Below are positions 59,871 to 64,000 of a DNA stretch of 64,000 nucleotides, one piece after another (the stretch's first letter is position 1; every line of letters starts with the position of its first letter). The notes below the pieces were generated by a model. It had not been told where the DNA came from, did not search any database, and saw nothing but the letters and a program-made list of their open reading frames with translations. A program made the position numbers and the translations under genes. This DNA is from Kappaphycus alvarezii (lineage: Eukaryota > Rhodophyta > Florideophyceae > Gigartinales > Solieriaceae), in the NCBI GenBank assembly GCA_002205965.3, contig NADL03000740.1, positions 372,001 to 436,000 on the forward strand, given 5' to 3'.

Positions 59871-60315
59871 GAAATTGGCTATGCGCTCACCCAGTGCACC
59901 ACTTGATATGCTGAATCGATTATAGCGCGTATCTCCACGCTAGGCAGCGACTAGCTTCAACTATCTTAGCTTACACTGTCAGTTAGGCTCGTACGCCCTT
60001 TATAAAACATGAAGTAAAGATGATTACACTTGACATGCCAGCGCATATGGCTTAGTTATAGATGTGTTATTCCTATAGGGTAGAATCGCTGGTTCGAAGC
60101 GCGCAAGTGGTCGCACTGGTGAAAATTTGATTTGTGTGTTTTCGGCATTTCTTACTGTCCTATGGGGTGTAGGAATGAGTTTTAAAATGTCTGAGTCCTT
60201 ACAACACTCTGTGATCCCCTGAAAGATTGGAGGTTTGAAATGGGCTTTGTGTTCATCCAGTGCGCCACATGACATGCCAGCGCATGTGTCTTAGTGGCCG
60301 CTGTGTTTTCCTACA
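59871..60315 (+). repeat. tRNA-derived SINE-like repeat, tandem partial copies
   Basis: At 60048 the word TGGCTTAGTTATAGATG fits an RNA polymerase III A box, and CGCTGGTTCGAAGCG at about 60086-60100 fits a B box, at normal tRNA spacing (about 43 bases). The head GACATGCCAGCGCAT recurs at 60272 with TGTCTTAGTGGCCGCTGTG after it, giving a period of about 243 bp. The tail GGGCTTTGTGTTCATCCAGT (60242) recurs as GGCTATGCGCTCACCCAGTG (about 59888). So one full unit and two partial ones lie in tandem. The T-arm stem pairs poorly, so it is a SINE and not a tRNA gene. The second unit stops just before the NAM-like fragment. Confidence 0.65.
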
Positions 60316-60328
60316 AAAATTAACAAGC

Positions 60329-60535
60329 ACCAAGTAGCAGTGCGTGGAAAAGACGTCCAATAGGGGCTAAGCGAGCGGCAACGCAATTCAAACAACTTTC
60401 AATCCCAGAACGAGGTGCAGCTGGTATCGATGATTTGGTTGGAGATACCACCATCGCAACGGCCCTAGGCGAGCAGGGTGAGAAATCTGATGAAGAAATT
60501 GTCTCTAGAGCCATCGTTTCTGTGTCATCGTAGGT
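60329..60535 (+). pseudogene. Fragment of a NAM-associated/Myb-like companion protein of the Harbinger element
   Basis: The + strand is open for about 68 codons: PSSSAWKRRPIGAKRAATQF, then a linker GIDDLVGDTTIATALGEQ and EEIVSRAIVSVSS with a stop at 60533-60535. The RP.G.K.AK word is the hallmark of the C-terminal part of NAM-associated proteins, which occur as the second, DNA-binding gene of PIF/Harbinger transposons. It lies convergent to the transposase, with 100 bp between the two stop codons, as in such elements. The N-terminal Myb/SANT domain is missing, cut off at the SINE repeat immediately upstream. Without that domain the identification is tentative. Confidence 0.5.
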
Positions 60536-60634
60536 TCTGCCTACTGAAATAGCCCCCTATACTAATTATCAGCAATGAACGATATAAGCTATTTGACGGT
60601 CTTCAGTTCAGTGTTCCCTAAAGAACCGTTGATA

Positions 60635-61940
60635 TCATTGCTCTCCGTTATCGGTATCTTTCCGCAAATATTTGTCTGACCCATTTTTGTTCCATACATG
60701 GTTGACGAGGGAATTCTTCAGCCTGAAGTGCTCTTCTGCAGATGTTACAGAGACATTAGCCATGCTTTGAAGTTCCAACATGTCGGTGGCAATCGGTAGT
60801 AGATTAATGGGTTCATCTGACTCCATATCAGTTAACCGAATGACACCGATACCGTCACCGACAAAACCATCCTTTTGTTCTTCAACAGTAATTTTGTGGA
60901 GAATACAGCAAGCCTTTGCTACGATCGTCATATATTCGCTGTAACATAGACTACCTGGTAAATAAATGATAGCGAACTGTTTAGAAAAACTCCAAACAAT
61001 CGTTCTACAGATTTTCTTGCAACCTTCTGTACAGCGCTATGCGCTTTGTGCTTCCTCGTCGTTGATGTCCCAATTGTTTTCACAAATATATTTTAGTCAG
61101 GGTAAATGCCGTCTGTTAGGTATTAGAGCCACCTAAACTCCTCTTCACAGATGGTTTTCTTCACGTAAAAGCAAGTATAGTCCCCACATAGTATTTTTCC
61201 AAAGTGATGACTAACTGAAAGTATGCGAAGATCATTCATCACACCAGGCAAAACAAACGAAAGGTGCCATATTCGTATGTCCAAGTCTTAAATTACCTCC
61301 ATTCTTCGTGTCGGAACACCGTCCTTTCCTATTATGATTCCTTGCAGGGCCTTTGGACATTTTCCCAACCCATCTAGCGCAGTCTAGACAACGCACACAC
61401 CCGGAGAATCCGATATTTGCATATAGACGTTCTATTTATTTCACTTCTTCTTCTGTCGGATCGCGAAGATATTCGCTTTCAAACCAGTGTACCACTGATT
61501 TACAGAACTTTTTCAAAGATAGCAGTGCAGACCAGCCCAGACGGCAGTACTGATCATACTGTCAGAAAAAATCCGTGCGAAAAGTTGTCTAAGGGCTGCC
61601 ACCACTTTTCGGAGCATAGAGACTCCGAGTCTACAGGTTCAATTAGGTTTCAGACCAGCGCGCATGTAGGCATTTTCAGCTGTTGTAGTCTCAAAGACAC
61701 TATTTAACATCGCACGCGACATTCAAAATCTTCGCTCGAACTGATAATCTGTATACACAGGACCATATTGCTTGATCGACCAGGTCGAACCTCGGATGTA
61801 GGCCAAAAGTAGTCTATCATGATTCGAATATGACCTGCTTGGAAGTTTCTCTCTATGCTTGGTGATCGCCCGGGCTGAGACGAGGCTGAAACATCGAAAT
61901 CTACTTCATCGTGGCAACTATCTGTGTCCATAGGCCGCAA
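60635..61940 (-). pseudogene. PIF/Harbinger transposase (Plant_tran family), broken
   Basis: Minus-strand DNA transposase, about 430 codons long as expected for the family. In order: RNFQAGHIRIMIDYF near the start (about 61850); KVVAALRQL; DQYCRLGWSALLSLKKF (about 61550); EYLRDPTEEEV; CLDCARW with the first catalytic Asp (about 61385); RIWHLSF and VMNDLRILSVS with the second Asp (about 61233); YLTDGIYPD and IFVKTIG; KSVERLFGVF with the catalytic Glu (about 60998); and the open end ACCILHKITVEEQKDGFVGD. All three catalytic residues survive. The gene is broken by several frameshifts and stops, for example in EEVK-stop-IERL and within GIYP-D-stop. The start was taken at the ATG at 61940, which precedes the conserved helix. 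Terminal inverted repeats were not resolved. Confidence 0.85.
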
Positions 61941-64000
61941 TCATGGAATAATCGTGGTCTGAAGAACTTTCGGCAAGGGGTTTGCACAGTGTTGAGTTGA
62001 GTTGATATTTATGCAGAATATCCATCCTGAATATTGGGGGTGGCTTCCTGGATTGGTTGCATTGGGGGGCTCGGTGGCGAGATTAGTTGGCCAAAGTGAT
62101 GAGTGGATTTTTTTGGGAAAAGTCGAGGTAAGTCAAGATTTGCGATGGAGGACATGGCGGGAATAGGTTGTTGATAGGGGATAGGCGGTTTTCCAGACTG
62201 GGAGTGGGTTAGGGGCGGGTTGGGAGTGTGACAGGGGGTTGTGAAAGCTTGGTCTGGATCGGTTGGTGGTGTGCACGCAGAACAAATCTAATCCATGCGA
62301 AGGCCAAAATCCAATTTGGGAACCTCTTTTTTGTTCGGCAAATTGCGCTTTGACAAATATCCTTAAATTAGATTGAATCCTTCAACTGCTGGGGGGCACT
62401 GATGCATATAAGTTCGATAGATTACATTATTAATCCTTCTATTTCAAGTAATAATCGACATGAGTGTTCTTGCTTTGATCGAAAATTACTGCGGAATCAC
62501 TTTAAATTCCAGAAAGGGGAAAAGGAGTTTTAGATATTTGACGGGCCTTTAGTTGGATGCGTAGTTAGAAGAAAAGTTAAAGGAACGTTTAAATTTGAAA
62601 AATATTGAATGCAACAGAAAAATAGATTAGTCTTCAATATAGCTTTCGAAATTCCATAAACAATTTTTGAATATCTGTGGTAACCGCAAATCCCCGAACG
62701 ATTACTGCAGTTAGTACTGTTTTTCTAACTTAATAGATAAAATATTTGGGGTATTGAAACTATGGATCTTTGATCGGGCTTTTTATGGCATCTAGAGCGT
62801 TTAGTTCGTATTTTTTAGTTTGAAATGATTGATTGATATTTTCTGTTTTGTAATTTTTTGATCTGATTTTGAAGTGTTTGAGACATTCAATTCATTTTCA
62901 TCGTTTCTTGGTCTAATAAGATTACGGAATTGTCCATTTAGAATTTTTTTTGAAAATTTTCACTTAAAGCAGGAGCGAATCTCCAAATTTATCAGTTTGT
63001 TGTCTTTAATTACTTCTTGAGATTAATTATACATCTTTATAGAACTGGTGAAATCAACACGCACAGGCAGGGAGACCACTTCCCCAGGATGTGATACTGC
63101 GTAGGTGTGGTGGACTCGCCATCATATGAACAGTGCTGTTGCGTAGGTTCGGTAGAATTGATCACGTCTCTGTGTGCGTGAACAGCCGCTTGAAGCTCTA
63201 TTTAATAGCTTTAATAAATTTTGAAGGTTCTATCTCGGAATTTGTATCCAAAAGAGAGAAAATTCTATGAATAGCTGCAAGAAAAATTGCAACAAAAAGG
63301 ACGTAAACTTCCGCCGAACAAAATGGAAGAGCATTGTCTGCGATGAGACGGATTTTCTGAGCTTTCTTGCATGTAACTGTTCTTACTGCGCGGTGAACTA
63401 CGGTTAAATGATCCATCGAGCAACTATGGGGTACTTAAGGCAGCTAGAAGATCAACAAAAAACCATTTAAATGAATCATTTTCAGCCCTGGGTTTTTTAA
63501 TATTGTAAACTTGGCTCGTAATGTTCGAAAATATAACTACTATGGATATTATTGAGGTATATTTTTATAAGTAACATTTTTAAAGATATGTGCCCTTTCG
63601 ATGCTTTTTTAAAGTCCTCACAAGGATATGATGGGCGTGAATATTTATAAATACGGCGAGAAAGTAATTAATGTTCACTTGAGGCCCATATATTGGCCTA
63701 GTTTAGTGTTTTTCATTTGAATTTCTTGGGCGCGAATTTTATTTTACATTTTTTTTGTGAAACGGTTGTTTGCAAGTTCAATTTTATGGGCTACAATCCA
63801 AAAAAATACCAAAACTACATAAATAATGGACCTTCTTGTCGGTTACGTAAAAATGAGGAAGACAGCCCACCTCGTTACAATAACTACTGCTCGTAATAAT
63901 TAAGAGTAAATTTGACACTTTAACTGACAAATTGGAGGCGCTGTTACAAAAATTTGAATGATAGAGACATCATACAAGGGATAGTTTAAATTTAAAATGG
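61941..64000. other. Unassigned DNA, G-rich then AT-rich
   Basis: 61,960-62,300 is G-rich on the + strand and should contain the right end of the Harbinger element, but no inverted repeat to the left side was found. From 62,330 the sequence is AT-rich with no supported gene. A GC-richer island at 63,060-63,190 is unexplained. The 72-codon minus frame at 63198-63416 is unremarkable. Confidence 0.4.

Noticed and set aside
60024-60275. 83-codon minus frame with RFEPAILPYRN
   Set aside because: This is the typical antisense translation of a tRNA B box. The DNA is the SINE-like repeat, not a gene.
1-64000. CRISPR array, bacterial operon, ribosome binding sites, phage genes
   Set aside because: No regularly spaced identical repeats and no dense coding. 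The elements present are all eukaryotic.

Overview
Eukaryotic, low-GC, gene-poor DNA. No reading frame in the window looks like an intact host gene. Everything recognisable is a transposable element, a decayed copy of one, or a broken gene remnant. The mix is three Ty1/copia elements, a protist-type piggyBac transposase, a Plant_tran-type PIF/Harbinger transposase, a second DDE_Tnp_4 transposase, two DUF6818-like domains and a LINE family with short tail-sharing repeats. From memory this combination points to a protist or alga (red alga, oomycete or similar) rather than a vertebrate or land plant. That is a weak inference, and no rRNA or host marker settles it.

Layout. 1-2.9 kb: unassigned purine-rich DNA. 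3.5-5.0 kb: broken piggyBac-like transposase (+). 6.1-6.6 kb and 15.3-15.7 kb: two broken DUF6818-like genes (+), separated by a long AT-rich desert. 16.2-20.1 kb: cluster of short LINE 3' ends and related repeats with visible target-site duplications (TSDs). 25.6-30.2 kb: old copia element 1. 31.4-32.2 kb: DDE_Tnp_4 transposase (+). 32,754-39,513: copia element 2, with 384-bp LTRs, tRNA-iMet-type primer site and 5-bp TSD. 40-46 kb: more LINE ends and short repeats, an unassigned minus-strand coding-like stretch and a 5S-rRNA-like relic. 46,317-51,511: copia element 3, an older LTR pair with 5-bp TSD. 51.5-59.8 kb: mostly unassigned. 59.9-61.9 kb: tRNA-type SINE, a NAM-like fragment (+) and a convergent Harbinger transposase (-). 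62-64 kb: AT-rich, nothing assigned.

The most informative system is the LINE family. Seven 5'-truncated LINE copies (16,246; 16,446; 17,488; 17,983; 40,481; 44,455; 45,766) end in a tail of the type CACCCAAACCTTTCCCC. Most are bounded by direct repeats of 7-12 bp. Three further dispersed repeat types (R2, R3, R4 here) share the same roughly 35-nt 3' tail but have unrelated bodies, as expected of SINE-like units mobilised by one LINE reverse transcriptase. Twice a new copy sits in the TSD of an older one. A second regional signal is the excess of the palindromic word TACTGTAC/GTACAGTA between about 19.9 and 44.2 kb.

All alignments and identities were made by eye; percentages are estimates.
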